Below, one piece after another: positions 26,487 through 34,920 of a stretch of DNA of 41,420 nucleotides. The translations under genes were made by a program, and so were the position numbers. The stretch is taken from assembly GCA_028699915.1 (NCBI GenBank), contig JAQVTR010000011.1:1-41420 (forward strand), given 5' to 3'. The stretch's first letter is position 1. Each line of letters begins with the position of its first letter. The stretch is from Fidelibacterota bacterium. Lineage in GTDB: Bacteria > Fidelibacterota > Fidelibacteria > Fidelibacterales > Fidelibacteraceae. The notes beneath the pieces were generated by a model that was given only the letters and a program-made list of their open reading frames with translations, searched no databases and had not been told where the DNA came from.

Positions 26487-27086
26487 ATGGAACTCTTTGA
26501 ATCAATCCCCCCGCAGATCCTGCAGTTTGTGGTTATTCCCCTGCTGATAATGCTGGCCCGTATCTGTGATGTCACGATCGGAACCATCCGGATCATTTTC
26601 GTATCCCGCGGTTTGCGGCTTCTTGCCTCGGTAATGGGATTTATCGAAGTCCTGATCTGGATCATTGTCGTTTCGCGGATCATCACCGATATTGGAGGAT
26701 GGGTCAACTATCTTGCGTATGCCGCCGGGTTTGCCATCGGTAATTTTGTCGGGATCACGTTTGAAAACCGGCTTGCGATGGGTATGGTGGCGCTGCGCGT
26801 GATCACCAATAAGCCTGCCGACGAACTGATCGATCACCTGAAACAGGAATACCACGGCGTTACCAGTATCGCAGCCCGCGGAGTCAGCGGCGATGTGCGG
26901 CTGGTCTTTGCGGTGATCAAGCGCAAAGATATTCCTTACTTTCTGAAGATCGTCAACAGCTACAATCCCAAAGCCTATGTTTCGATTGAGGACGTGCGTA
27001 CGCTGAGCAAGACCCATCAGCCGCCGGAATCGGCGAACGATAAGTCTATGGCCAACCGGATGAGATTTACTTTAAAACGCAAATAA
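26487..27086 (+). CDS. UPF0316/DUF2179-family inner membrane protein
   Basis: A 199-residue protein with three hydrophobic segments in the first 95 residues. The first segments read PLLIMLARICDVTIGTIRIIFVSRGLRLLASVMGFIEVLIWIIVVSRII, then YLAYAAGFAIGNFVGITFENRLAMGM. A soluble C-terminal DUF2179 domain follows (RVITNKPADELIDHLKQEYHGVTSIAARGVSGDVRLVFAVIKRKDIPYFLKIVNSYNPKAYVSIEDVRTL). Length and order are those of the UPF0316 (YebE-like) family, whose function is unknown. It starts 145 bases from the divergent oxoamine synthase gene and is followed 12 bases later by the peptidase gene. Confidence 0.88.
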   Translation: MELFESIPPQILQFVVIPLLIMLARICDVTIGTIRIIFVSRGLRLLASVMGFIEVLIWIIVVSRIITDIGGWVNYLAYAAGFAIGNFVGITFENRLAMGMVALRVITNKPADELIDHLKQEYHGVTSIAARGVSGDVRLVFAVIKRKDIPYFLKIVNSYNPKAYVSIEDVRTLSKTHQPPESANDKSMANRMRFTLKRK

Positions 27087-27098
27087 ACGGAGTTGTGT

Positions 27099-29195
27099 AT
27101 GCGGAAACCGCATCTTGCTCTTATACTGCCGCTCCTGTTGCTTTTGGCGGCCTGTGGCGGCAAAAGCCCGGAAGCGCCCGTTGCAAAACGGATCGACAAG
27201 ATACTCAGCATTCATGAACATAAGCGGACCGATCCCTATTACTGGCTGAATGAGCGCGAAAATCCCGAGGTAATCGCGTATCTGGAAGCGGAGAACGCTT
27301 ATACTGAAACGATAATGAAAGATACGCGGAAACTGCAGCGGAAATTGTACAAAGAAATGGTAAGCCGCATCCCGCAGGACGATGTTTCCGTGCCATACCG
27401 AATGAACGGCTACCTGTATTACGAACGTTACGAAAGCGGGAAAGAATATCCGGTCTATTGCCGGAAGACGGATGAAAACGCTCCGGAAGAGCTGCTGCTG
27501 GACGTCAATGTTTTGGCGAAAAATTATGCCTATTACCATGTTTCCGGCCTTTATGTCTCACCCGATAATAGTATCCTTGCTTTTGGCGAGGACACACTGA
27601 GCCGTCGGCAATATACCTTGCGATTTCTGGATCTGAAAAGCGGGGAGTTCCTGCCGGATCAGATCCCGAACACCCCCGGTGGTCTTGCCTGGGCGAATGA
27701 CAACAAAACGGTTTTTTATAACACCAAAGACGAGACCCTGCGGCCCTGCCGGACCCTGCGCCACCTGCTCGGTACTCCGTCAGCCAATGACGAACTGGTC
27801 TACGAAGAAAAGGAAAACACCTTTTATCATCAGGTCTACCGATCCCGCAGCGGCCGCTATATCATGCTGACCTCCCAGTCGACGCTGACCAGCGAATATC
27901 AGTTCATCGACGCCGATATGCCCGCAACTGCTCCCCGCATGGTGCAGAAGCGCATTCGCGGCATGGAATACCATCCGGTGGATGTGGGCAGTGTTTTCTA
28001 TATTCTGACGAATTACCGAGCAAAGAATTTTAAACTGGTTGCGGCTCCGGTCAATACCGCAGAACGCAAGAACTGGAAGGACATTGTTCAGCACCGCGAA
28101 GACGTGCTGCTCGAACGGGCGGAATTCTTTAAGGACCGCTATGTCCTTCAGGAACGCAGTCAGGCACAAGCGCGCCTGCGCATTCTGAGCTACGACGGGA
28201 AAAGCGACGAATATATTCATTTTGAGGAAGAGGTCTACGATATCTATATCGGCGTAAACCGGGAATTTCATTCCGGCCGTCTGCGTTTTGTCTACGAATC
28301 TATGACGACGCCCTCCTCGACCTATGACCAGGATTTGATCAGCGGCGCGCGTGAGCTCCGGAAACAGCGTAAAGTGCTGGGGGATTTTAGTCCCGAAAAT
28401 TATGAAACCCGACGTCTCTGGGCGGATGCCCGTGACGGCGCCCGAATCCCGCTGTCCCTTGTGTATCGAAAAGGGACCGCGCTGGACGGAAGCGCTCCGC
28501 TGGTCTTGTACGGCTACGGTTCATACGGGATAAATATGGATCCTTACTTCAGTACGGTTCGCCTTTCCCTGCTGGACCGCGGTTTTATCTATGTGATCGC
28601 GCATATCCGCGGTGGCCAGGAAATGGGACGTTACTGGTACGAAGACGGCAAATTGCTGAAAAAAATGAACAGCTTTACAGATTTTATCGATTGTGCGGAT
28701 TATCTGGTTCAAGAGAAATATACCAACTATCATAAATTGGTGGCGATGGGCGGCAGTGCCGGGGGACTGCTGATGGGAGCCGTCGCTAACCTGGCGCCGG
28801 AAAAATTTACCGCCATTATTGCCCAGGTTCCTTTTGTGGATGTGATTACCACAATGCTGGATGAAAGCATTCCCCTGACCACCAGCGAGTATGACGAGTG
28901 GGGCAATCCGAATGTCAAGGAATACTATGATTATATGCTGCAGTATTCCCCCTATGACAACGTAGAGGCAAAATATTATCCCCATATGCTGATCACAACG
29001 GGTTTGCACGATTCACAGGTGCAGTATTGGGAGCCGGCAAAATGGACTGCCAAACTGCGCAGCCTGAAACGCGACAACAACTTGCTGTTGCTGAAAACCG
29101 AAATGGATTACGGTCATGGCGGAGCTTCGGGCCGTTTCAAAGTGTATGAGGAAATTGCATTTGAATACGCTTATATTCTGAAAGTAACGCAATAG
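27099..29195 (+). CDS. Prolyl oligopeptidase family (S9A) peptidase, predicted lipoprotein
   Basis: A 698-residue serine peptidase. The N-terminal signal carries the lipobox LLLAAC-G, so it is probably tethered in the periplasm or outer membrane. HKRTDPYYWLNERENPEVIAYLEAENAY is the usual opening of oligopeptidase B/prolyl oligopeptidase. A seven-bladed propeller follows, then the alpha/beta-hydrolase domain with Ser553 (GGSAGG), Asp638 (GLHDSQVQYWE) and His673 (YGHGGASGR). The overall pattern is closer to oligopeptidase B (PtrB), which cuts short peptides after basic residues. I chose the ATG at 27099, with ACGGAG upstream; a TTG two codons earlier is possible. It lies 12 bases after the UPF0316 gene. 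Confidence 0.93.
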   Translation: MRKPHLALILPLLLLLAACGGKSPEAPVAKRIDKILSIHEHKRTDPYYWLNERENPEVIAYLEAENAYTETIMKDTRKLQRKLYKEMVSRIPQDDVSVPYRMNGYLYYERYESGKEYPVYCRKTDENAPEELLLDVNVLAKNYAYYHVSGLYVSPDNSILAFGEDTLSRRQYTLRFLDLKSGEFLPDQIPNTPGGLAWANDNKTVFYNTKDETLRPCRTLRHLLGTPSANDELVYEEKENTFYHQVYRSRSGRYIMLTSQSTLTSEYQFIDADMPATAPRMVQKRIRGMEYHPVDVGSVFYILTNYRAKNFKLVAAPVNTAERKNWKDIVQHREDVLLERAEFFKDRYVLQERSQAQARLRILSYDGKSDEYIHFEEEVYDIYIGVNREFHSGRLRFVYESMTTPSSTYDQDLISGARELRKQRKVLGDFSPENYETRRLWADARDGARIPLSLVYRKGTALDGSAPLVLYGYGSYGINMDPYFSTVRLSLLDRGFIYVIAHIRGGQEMGRYWYEDGKLLKKMNSFTDFIDCADYLVQEKYTNYHKLVAMGGSAGGLLMGAVANLAPEKFTAIIAQVPFVDVITTMLDESIPLTTSEYDEWGNPNVKEYYDYMLQYSPYDNVEAKYYPHMLITTGLHDSQVQYWEPAKWTAKLRSLKRDNNLLLLKTEMDYGHGGASGRFKVYEEIAFEYAYILKVTQ

Positions 29196-29336
29196 ATCCC
29201 GTTTTTTCGGGGTGCCGGTATGCCGAAAAGCCCCGGCGGAAAGGGACCCCGCAACAAAAAGCCATTCCCGCCTCACGGAGAAAATGCTTTCATTTTCATT
29301 CAAATTCACTTAATCTATTGAAAAAGTGAGTTATGT

Positions 29337-29975
29337 ATGTGTTTTTATCTTTCCATAAGCGCAGATGCACAGACCTTGAAAAACCGTTTTAAAGCGGAAT
29401 TTCCCCGTGAGCAGGAATTTATTCCCGCTGCGGAATTCAACGGCTTTGCGCATCCGGAACTGCCGGTGCTTACGCAGGAAGATCCCGGGCGAATCTTGCT
29501 TTTACGCTGGGGGCTGGTGCCGGCATGGGTTAATGATCCCGACCGGGCGAAGTTGTTTCGCAGCCGAACCCTGAACGCACGTTCCGAGACCGCCTTTAAT
29601 CTTCCTTCCTACCGGATGCCCATTCGACAGCAGCGCTGTCTGGTTCCGGCGGATGCGTTTTACGAATGGCAGCATCTGGGAAAAACCAAGATCAAATACC
29701 GTATCCGCTGCAAAGAAAGCATTTTTTGTTTTGCGGGCGTATGGGATACCTGGACCGATCCAATCACACATCAGTCCTGGCGCGGATTCAGCATTCTGAC
29801 AACAGCCGCAAATCCGCTGATGGCAAAGATCCACAATACCCGGCAGCGCATGCCGCTTATTCTGCCGAAAAAACAGGAAAAAATATGGCTGGATGCGGAA
29901 CGGAAATCGCCCCGGGAACTGCAGGACCTGCTTGTACCTTATACAGAAAATAAAATGATTGCCGAACGGGTATAA
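29337..29975 (+). CDS. SRAP domain protein (SOS response-associated peptidase, YedK/HMCES family)
   Basis: A 212-residue protein beginning MCFYLSI. After Met removal, the catalytic Cys2 is exposed; in this family it forms a thiazolidine crosslink with abasic sites in single-stranded DNA. The start at 29337, not the overlapping ATG at 29333, is fixed by this requirement. Other conserved elements are NARSET (Asn for DNA contact), DAFYEWQ (the Glu of the active site) and IHNTRQRMPLIL with the active-site His. LLRWGLVPAWV is the conserved beta-strand region. It protects stalled forks from abasic damage. It is followed by a terminator hairpin. Confidence 0.93.
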   Translation: MCFYLSISADAQTLKNRFKAEFPREQEFIPAAEFNGFAHPELPVLTQEDPGRILLLRWGLVPAWVNDPDRAKLFRSRTLNARSETAFNLPSYRMPIRQQRCLVPADAFYEWQHLGKTKIKYRIRCKESIFCFAGVWDTWTDPITHQSWRGFSILTTAANPLMAKIHNTRQRMPLILPKKQEKIWLDAERKSPRELQDLLVPYTENKMIAERV

Positions 29976-30031
29976 AAACTGCCGGTGTTCTCTGATTTTT
30001 GTCAATGTGTCAGATCCTGGCACGTAAAAAA

Positions 30032-30056
30032 GGCGAATCCGAAATTCGCCATTTTT
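30032..30056. terminator. Intrinsic terminator between the SRAP gene and the Spy-like gene
   Basis: GGCGAAT (30032-30038) pairs with ATTCGCC (30044-30050) around a 5-base loop. A T-run follows at 30052-30056, and an A-run at 30026-30031 provides U's in the opposite direction. It lies between convergent genes and can stop transcription from both sides. Confidence 0.75.
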
Positions 30057-30076
30057 ATTATATACCCTTTCAATAC

Positions 30077-30613
30077 CTACGGTCTGCCGCCGGATCCGCC
30101 CGATCCGCCGGAGCCGCCGGAGCCACCGGACCCGCTGTTACCGGGGCGATTTCCGGGATTGTCCCTTCCGGAGCCGGGATTGGAACCGCGCTGAATGAAC
30201 TCGCGCTTCAGGTCTTTGCGGAATTCTTTTTCGAAGAACTGCATCCGGGTAACCTGGCCGGGTGAAAGCACCTGATTGCTGCGGTTCATGAACTGCTGCT
30301 TCAATTGGCTGCGTTCCTGTTCAAAACGGTTTACCTGTTCCATGATGCGCTGCAGTTCCGCATCGTCGATCTGATTCTTTTTGGCGCGTTCTTTGATGGA
30401 CTCATACAGGCGGTTTTCCTGTTCGGCGATTCCGGCGACGCCCTTTTCATACTGCCGAAGCAGCGGGAAGAAGACTTCCGCTTGTTCGGGGGTTAAGTCC
30501 AGGAATTCGGACATCTTGTAAATGCGGTAATTTTCCACATTGCTGATGTCCTGCGCATTGGCAAGTCCGGCAAAGAGCGCCGTAACAAGCAGAAATAAAA
30601 AGATTTTTTTCAT
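30077..30613 (-). CDS. Spy/CpxP-like periplasmic protein with Gly-Ser-rich tail
   Basis: A 178-residue secreted protein: the signal peptide MKKIFLFLLVTALFAGLANA is followed by a helical region. Two LTxxQ-like motifs (LDLTPEQAEVFF and VLSPGQVTRMQFF) are the hallmark of Spy/CpxP/ZraP-type periplasmic chaperones and metal-responsive proteins. The long intervening helix is rich in Glu, Arg and Gln. The C-terminal 35 residues are a low-complexity GSGG repeat encoded by near-tandem 9-base units at about 30080-30140. It lies 10 bases downstream of the anti-sigma gene, so it is probably part of the same envelope-response operon as effector, sensor, or both. Confidence 0.78.
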   Translation of the reverse strand: MKKIFLFLLVTALFAGLANAQDISNVENYRIYKMSEFLDLTPEQAEVFFPLLRQYEKGVAGIAEQENRLYESIKERAKKNQIDDAELQRIMEQVNRFEQERSQLKQQFMNRSNQVLSPGQVTRMQFFEKEFRKDLKREFIQRGSNPGSGRDNPGNRPGNSGSGGSGGSGGSGGSGGRP

Positions 30614-30622
30614 AATTGCACC

Positions 30623-31087
30623 TTAAAATGATAGTTCATTCATTGTTTGCAGCGGTTCTGTCTCAATAAGATATAAAATGACCTCGTCCCCGCTGAGCTG
30701 CATTCCCTTATCCAGGTCAAGGGACAGCAGTGTTTCCAGGGTCTCCTCTTCATAATAGGTATAGAATTCCGGAGATTCCGGGCGCTGCTGAAGCAAGGGT
30801 GTCAGGATCAGGCTCAGGATCAGCAGAGCCGCCATGGCAAGCGCATAAACGAGCGGTCTCCGGACTTGTTCAATTTTCATTTTACGAATAAGCGCGATTC
30901 TGGCCGGAATATTTTCGATGACAGAGCTGTCCGGAAAACCTTGCCGCAGGCCTTGCTGCAGCTGTTCCACAAATTCCATTTCCGCCCGGCAGGAGGCACA
31001 TTCGTCAATATGTGCTCTTGCTTCCGGATAGCTGTCCGGCTCACGGAGCAGATCGGGAATAAGGATTTTTACTTCTTTGCAGTTCAT
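30623..31087 (-). CDS. Anti-sigma factor with zinc-finger (ZAS) domain
   Basis: A 154-residue single-pass membrane protein. The cytoplasmic N-terminus has the anti-sigma zinc-binding motif HIDECASC (H-x3-C-x2-C) with an upstream Cys at residue 3. A transmembrane helix follows (PLVYALAMAALLILSLILTPLL, around residues 78-99), then a short acidic periplasmic tail. ZAS-domain proteins hold their partner ECF sigma factor inactive. It overlaps the sigma gene by 4 bases (ATGA), the usual arrangement for such pairs, and precedes the Spy-like gene. Confidence 0.88.
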   Translation of the reverse strand: MNCKEVKILIPDLLREPDSYPEARAHIDECASCRAEMEFVEQLQQGLRQGFPDSSVIENIPARIALIRKMKIEQVRRPLVYALAMAALLILSLILTPLLQQRPESPEFYTYYEEETLETLLSLDLDKGMQLSGDEVILYLIETEPLQTMNELSF

Positions 31088-31563
31088 TTTACTAACTTCC
31101 GTAATTTCACGATTGCATTATGGTAACTGACCTTTGCGTTGTTCTCTGTCGTGCCCAGCGACTCGGCCAGCATTCTGAAACTCAGGTCCTCGTAGATCCG
31201 GGCGATAACAACGCTGCGTTCGAGCGGAGAAAGGCGTTTCAACAGCGCCGGATCGATCCCGTTCATATTTGCAACGTTTCCGCTGTCACCTTCCAGATTT
31301 TCCGCTTCCAGCTCATCCCAGCGTTTTGACTTGTTGCGGTTCAGGTGATTGTAGCAGATGTTCAGCGTGATGCGTTTCAGCCAGGCCATGGGATGCGCTT
31401 CGCCACGATATGTTCCGTATTTTTTCCAGGCCCGGATAAAGACCTCCTGAGCGCAATCCTGGGCATCGTCGCGATTGCCTGTCAATCGCAGGGATAAAGC
31501 CAGAACCTTGTCATAGTACAGAATGACCCAGTTTTCAATGATCTTTCTTTCTGCTCTTGTCAA
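31084..31563 (-). CDS. ECF-family RNA polymerase sigma factor
   Basis: A 159-residue ECF sigma factor. Region 2 is DDAQDCAQEVFIRAWKKYGTYRGEAHPMAWLKRITLNICYNHLN, and region 4 is LSPLERSVVIARIYEDLSFRMLAESLGTTENNAKVSYHNAIVKLRKLV, which includes the helix-turn-helix that reads the -35 element. I propose the TTG at 31563 as start, because a near-perfect GGAGGA site lies 6 bases upstream. A GTG at 31587 would extend the protein by 8 residues but has no such site. The stop overlaps the anti-sigma start. With its two downstream partners it forms a likely membrane-stress response unit. Confidence 0.9.
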   Translation of the reverse strand: MTRAERKIIENWVILYYDKVLALSLRLTGNRDDAQDCAQEVFIRAWKKYGTYRGEAHPMAWLKRITLNICYNHLNRNKSKRWDELEAENLEGDSGNVANMNGIDPALLKRLSPLERSVVIARIYEDLSFRMLAESLGTTENNAKVSYHNAIVKLRKLVK

Positions 31564-31610
31564 GCGCTTCCTCCATCCAATAGACACCGGGAAAGCGGAC
31601 GATAGTTAAT

Positions 31611-31638
31611 AAAAAAAACACGGCGGATCATTTTCCGC
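31611..31638 (-). terminator. Weak intrinsic terminator after the outer-membrane-like protein gene
   Basis: On the minus strand, GCGGA and TCCGC (31634-31638 with 31623-31627) form a 5-base stem around the stop codon, followed by a T-run at 31611-31618. The stem is short, so termination may be partial and allow some reading into the sigma gene. Confidence 0.4.
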
Positions 31639-32500
31639 TGAAAGCGCCCAGGTATCCCAGGGAAAAACCGAACAGGGATGTGGGTTCATATTCAGTGTCA
31701 GAACCCGGGGCCCGGGGAAGGTTAAAATGCCAGACGACCGCAAGATCCAGATCTTTCCAGTGGAGGATAAGCGGCATTTCTATAGCGCTGTTTAGCAGTC
31801 CGTAAATTTTAGTTTCCTGCGGGTCAGGGTCCCCGGGAAATTGCGTATAGGTGCTTATTTCGGAGCCGAAGATTAAGGAAAGCCGCGGACGGAAGCGCAA
31901 ACGGAGATCGTTTTTTCGCCAGATGCGGAAATCTCCGTAAAAAGAAATGCTTTCCTGACTTATTGCACCCCCGCTTCCGAAAAACAGAGCGGGATTCAGA
32001 GCCGCGCCCCAATGTGTCCGGGAAACGGAAATGTTGAGCTGAAGCGCATTGGGAAAAGCGCCGTTCAGGGAATCATCAGGATCATGATAACAATAGCGTT
32101 CGTAAGACAGGGAAAGGTCAAGCGGCAATTTTCGGGAAAGGGTATGCCGGTAAGCGGCTGAGACCAGGGAAAGATTCCAGCGGGGTTCGAACTCCGAGTA
32201 GATCATTGTGGCTGCGGCGGCCGAGAAGCCCCGGTAAAAATACACGGTCTGAAAGGTGACGTTCCACTGTTCAATCCCGATATCCCGTCCGCTGAAATAG
32301 GTCCGGTTCTGAAAGGCGGCCTGTGCGTACAACATATGGTATTCCCGTCCCTTGCCAAGTATTGCATAAATATCTTCATTCCGGTGGGACTCCAGGATGG
32401 CCAGAAGCGAATCCAGGTCCTGGGCGGCCAATGAAAAAGGCAGCCAAAAGAATGCAGCCAGAAGGAAGATCGGGTTCTTTTTTTTAAACGACGGCCGCAT
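31628..32500 (-). CDS. Hypothetical secreted protein, probable outer-membrane beta-barrel
   Basis: I do not recognise the family. The 290-residue protein has a signal peptide (MRPSFKKKNPIFLLAAFFWLPFSLAAQ). After a short helix, nearly all the sequence is alternating, aromatic-rich strands such as WNVTFQTVYFYRGFSAAAATMIYSEF, LDLSLSYERYCYHD and LQLNISVSRTHWGAALNPALFFG, with the final strands near GFSLGYLGAF. This is what a small outer-membrane barrel looks like. I chose the ATG at 32500, with CCGGAG 8 bases upstream; an in-frame ATG at 32521 would add seven residues before the signal. It lies between a lipoprotein gene and the sigma operon on the same strand. Confidence 0.65.
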   Translation of the reverse strand: MRPSFKKKNPIFLLAAFFWLPFSLAAQDLDSLLAILESHRNEDIYAILGKGREYHMLYAQAAFQNRTYFSGRDIGIEQWNVTFQTVYFYRGFSAAAATMIYSEFEPRWNLSLVSAAYRHTLSRKLPLDLSLSYERYCYHDPDDSLNGAFPNALQLNISVSRTHWGAALNPALFFGSGGAISQESISFYGDFRIWRKNDLRLRFRPRLSLIFGSEISTYTQFPGDPDPQETKIYGLLNSAIEMPLILHWKDLDLAVVWHFNLPRAPGSDTEYEPTSLFGFSLGYLGAFSGK

Positions 32501-32592
32501 AGCATGAACTCCGGATAGCATGACTGCTAATTGACGGCAGATCCGCAGGATAAAAGCGGTGGGAACGAACCGTCAAGCGCCAAACCTTAAAA

Positions 32593-33246
32593 CTATTTTT
32601 CGTAGGACAGCAACTGTAGCAGCTTTTCGCCGGAAGCGACGAGAACATGATTGCCGCTTTCCTTGCGGACCGATTTTACCAGTCCGATGCCCGGCGCATA
32701 CCAGCTGTCCTCGCTTACGCTGATCTTAATAACGCCCAGTGCGCCCTTGTCTTTTTGGACCAGTCCGCTGCCCTTGACCAAAAGGCAGTTTTCAAAGGTG
32801 CCGGCGGGAACGGTTACGGTTTCCTTTTTGCTTTCAACAAGATAGGTCATTGTGTAGGGAATGCTTTCCATCAGCAGCGCGATACTGGCTCCGGCTTCCC
32901 AGCTCTTTCCGGGTTTGAGCGGATTCTTCAGAATATATTCCGGTAATGCCAGAACGGTGGGTTCCACGGCATTCGGGGCCTGCACGGCATAACGGAAAAC
33001 ACCATCTTTATCCAGGGCAATAAAATGAAAAGCCGTGCCTTTGGCGCTCACGATTTTTTGCGGCACAACAGATACTTTATTCATCTCCCTAAGCTTGAAA
33101 TTTTCGATAGTTTGTTTTTCGCTCTTGTTGATCTGATAAACCCGGGAAACGCCTTCCCGGAGAGGATAATAATCCGTGATCTTTGTTCCGCAGGAACTGA
33201 AAAACAGGACCGCGGCTGCGATCAATCCCAGTTTCATCAACTTCAT
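32593..33246 (-). CDS. Hypothetical lipoprotein
   Basis: A 217-residue protein whose signal peptide ends in the lipobox FFSSC-G, so it should be lipid-anchored. The mature part starts TDYYPLREGVSRVYQI, a pattern seen in several small lipoproteins of unknown function that open with a YPL-x-x-G box. It continues with beta-strands that end in WYAPGIGLVKSVRKESG. No catalytic motif is seen. It is the first gene of the minus-strand set from 33246 to 30077 and is divergent from the peptidase gene. SD-like AGGAG lies 5 bases before the start. Confidence 0.72.
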   Translation of the reverse strand: MKLMKLGLIAAAVLFFSSCGTKITDYYPLREGVSRVYQINKSEKQTIENFKLREMNKVSVVPQKIVSAKGTAFHFIALDKDGVFRYAVQAPNAVEPTVLALPEYILKNPLKPGKSWEAGASIALLMESIPYTMTYLVESKKETVTVPAGTFENCLLVKGSGLVQKDKGALGVIKISVSEDSWYAPGIGLVKSVRKESGNHVLVASGEKLLQLLSYEK

Positions 33247-33384
33247 ATCTGCTCCTTTGTGATTTTTTTACACCGGCAATATAAGTATAAATACTCACTC
33301 GCTCCCGGCAGAAAAACCGTTGCCGTAATAAGTTAAAATTTACGAACATAAAGAAAATACGCTAAAATATCCGCGCTTGTCAAG

Positions 33385-33402
33385 CCGAATATTTCAATTC
33401 GG
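33385..33402. other. Small inverted repeat between divergent genes
   Basis: CCGAAT (33385-33390) and ATTCGG (33397-33402) face each other around 6 bases, next to a TTGTCA hexamer at 33378-33383, in the 222-base divergent spacer. It might be an operator, but chance pairing is possible. No other gene-like content is visible in the spacer. Confidence 0.3.
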
Positions 33403-33468
33403 GGACGGCGAAAAAGAACTGTTATCCAAAATAAAAAAGTCGTATTTTTCAAAAAAAAAGGGGAGAAC

Positions 33469-34806
33469 ATGTCGATACGCACACCCATAACGGCGCAGCA
33501 ATATCAAAAAATGCGGCAAGGCGCGGCGGCAAAGGAGCGCGATCTGGCCGTGCGCAACGGTATTCTGAACGTGGGTCTGGATGAAACGGCGCTGAATCAC
33601 GCTTCCCGCGTCGCCGGACGGCATGTCTTTTCGCTCGAACTGCCGACCGGCAAAATTACCGCACAGGAAAAAAGCGGGCGTTGCTGGCTTTTTGCCGGGC
33701 TGAACACCTTGCGGTTCAAGATCTCGCAAAAGCGGAATCTGGAAAATTTTGAACTCTCGCAATCGTATCTGATGTTTTTCGATAAACTGGAAAAAGCGAA
33801 TTATTTTCTGGAGAACATACTTGAAACACGGGATGAAGAAAGCGACTCGCGGCTGCTCATGTGGCTGTTGAATGCGCCGCTGCAGGACGGTGGTCAGTGG
33901 GATATGTTCACTGCGCTGGTGGAAAAGTACGGCATCGTTCCCAAAGAAGCAATGCCGGAAACCTTTTCCAGCCGGGATTCTTCGCGTATGAATTCCGTGC
34001 TCACACACATCCTGCGCGGCAACGCAGCCGGATTGCGGGGGGCTTACCGCAAAGGTGCGGCAATCGCGGAACTGAAAATACGTAAAGCGGAAATGCTGCA
34101 GGAATTCTATCGGCTGCTGACCTTGTTTTTAGGATTACCGCCCGTAAATTTTACCTGGGAATACAATGACAAGGACAAACGGTTTGTTCGCGAGGAACCC
34201 TGTACTCCGCTGTCCTTTTATCACCGGGAATTCCCGGAAGGTTTGCGGGATTACGTAAGCCTGATCAATGCGCCCACCCCCGACAAACCTTTTATGCAGA
34301 CCTTTACGGTGCGGTATCTGGGAAACGTGGAAGGCGCGAGTCCGGTCAAATACCTCAACGTGGAGATGCCGCTGCTAAAAGCGGCGCTGATCCGTCAGCT
34401 GCAGGACGGCGATCCGGTCTGGTTCGGCAGCGATGTCGGCAAGATGATGAAACGCGAGGACGGCATCCTCGACGCATCCGTCTACGAATACGAAGGGGTG
34501 CTGGATACGCAATTTACACTGGATAAAGGCGGTCGTTTGGAATACGGTGAAAGCCTGATGACGCATGCGATGGTTATCAGCGGGGTCAATCTGCAGGGAT
34601 CGCGGCCCGAGCGCTGGAAAGTAGAGAACAGCTGGGGCGACAAGTACGGCAATCAGGGCTATTTTGTGATGAGCGATAGCTGGTTCGATGCCTATGTATA
34701 TCAGGTTGTCGTCCATAAAAAACACATGACGTCCGAAATGCGCAAAGTCTGGGAAACGGAGCCGCGGGCCCTGAACCCCTGGGATCCGATGGGCTCGCTG
34801 GCATAA
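33469..34806 (+). CDS. pepC: C1B-family cysteine aminopeptidase (bleomycin hydrolase/PepC)
   Basis: A 445-residue papain-like aminopeptidase, normal length for the bleomycin hydrolase family, which forms a barrel-shaped hexamer. The catalytic triad is Cys72 (EKSGRCWLFAGLN), His366 (LMTHAMVISGV) and Asn387 (VENSWGDKYGNQGYF). The C-terminus ends DPMGSLA; in this family the last residues occupy the active-site cleft and confer aminopeptidase action. No signal peptide is present, so it is cytosolic and probably recycles peptides. GGGGAG lies 4 bases before the ATG. It is separate from the following sulfate operon, which has its own promoter. Confidence 0.93.
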   Translation: MSIRTPITAQQYQKMRQGAAAKERDLAVRNGILNVGLDETALNHASRVAGRHVFSLELPTGKITAQEKSGRCWLFAGLNTLRFKISQKRNLENFELSQSYLMFFDKLEKANYFLENILETRDEESDSRLLMWLLNAPLQDGGQWDMFTALVEKYGIVPKEAMPETFSSRDSSRMNSVLTHILRGNAAGLRGAYRKGAAIAELKIRKAEMLQEFYRLLTLFLGLPPVNFTWEYNDKDKRFVREEPCTPLSFYHREFPEGLRDYVSLINAPTPDKPFMQTFTVRYLGNVEGASPVKYLNVEMPLLKAALIRQLQDGDPVWFGSDVGKMMKREDGILDASVYEYEGVLDTQFTLDKGGRLEYGESLMTHAMVISGVNLQGSRPERWKVENSWGDKYGNQGYFVMSDSWFDAYVYQVVVHKKHMTSEMRKVWETEPRALNPWDPMGSLA

Positions 34807-34815
34807 ACGTGCTTT

Positions 34816-34831
34816 CAAAGACAAGTCTTTG
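34816..34831. promoter_or_regulatory. Perfect palindrome overlapping the -35 box of the sulfate operon
   Basis: CAAAGAC-AA-GTCTTTG is a perfect inverted repeat of 7-base arms around AA. Its last three bases are shared with the predicted -35 hexamer at 34829-34834. That placement fits a repressor operator. It is not followed by a T-run, so it is not a terminator for pepC. Confidence 0.6.
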
Positions 34832-34857
34832 CATTCCAGTAACGAAACCATTATATT
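34829..34857 (+). promoter_or_regulatory. Predicted promoter of the sulfate activation operon
   Basis: A -35 TTGCAT (34829-34834) is separated by exactly 17 bases from a -10 TATATT (34852-34857). Both differ from consensus in only one or two bases. The first gene of the operon starts 64 bases downstream. Confidence 0.65.
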
Positions 34858-34920
34858 TTCGGGCTTGAAAATCCAGGAACATGCAGCAAAGCAGAATCCG
34901 CTGATCCGAAAGCAGGAGGA

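Noticed and set aside
31564-31587. GTG start for the ECF sigma factor at 31587
   Set aside because: No ribosome-binding site precedes it, whereas GGAGGA sits 6 bases before the TTG at 31563.
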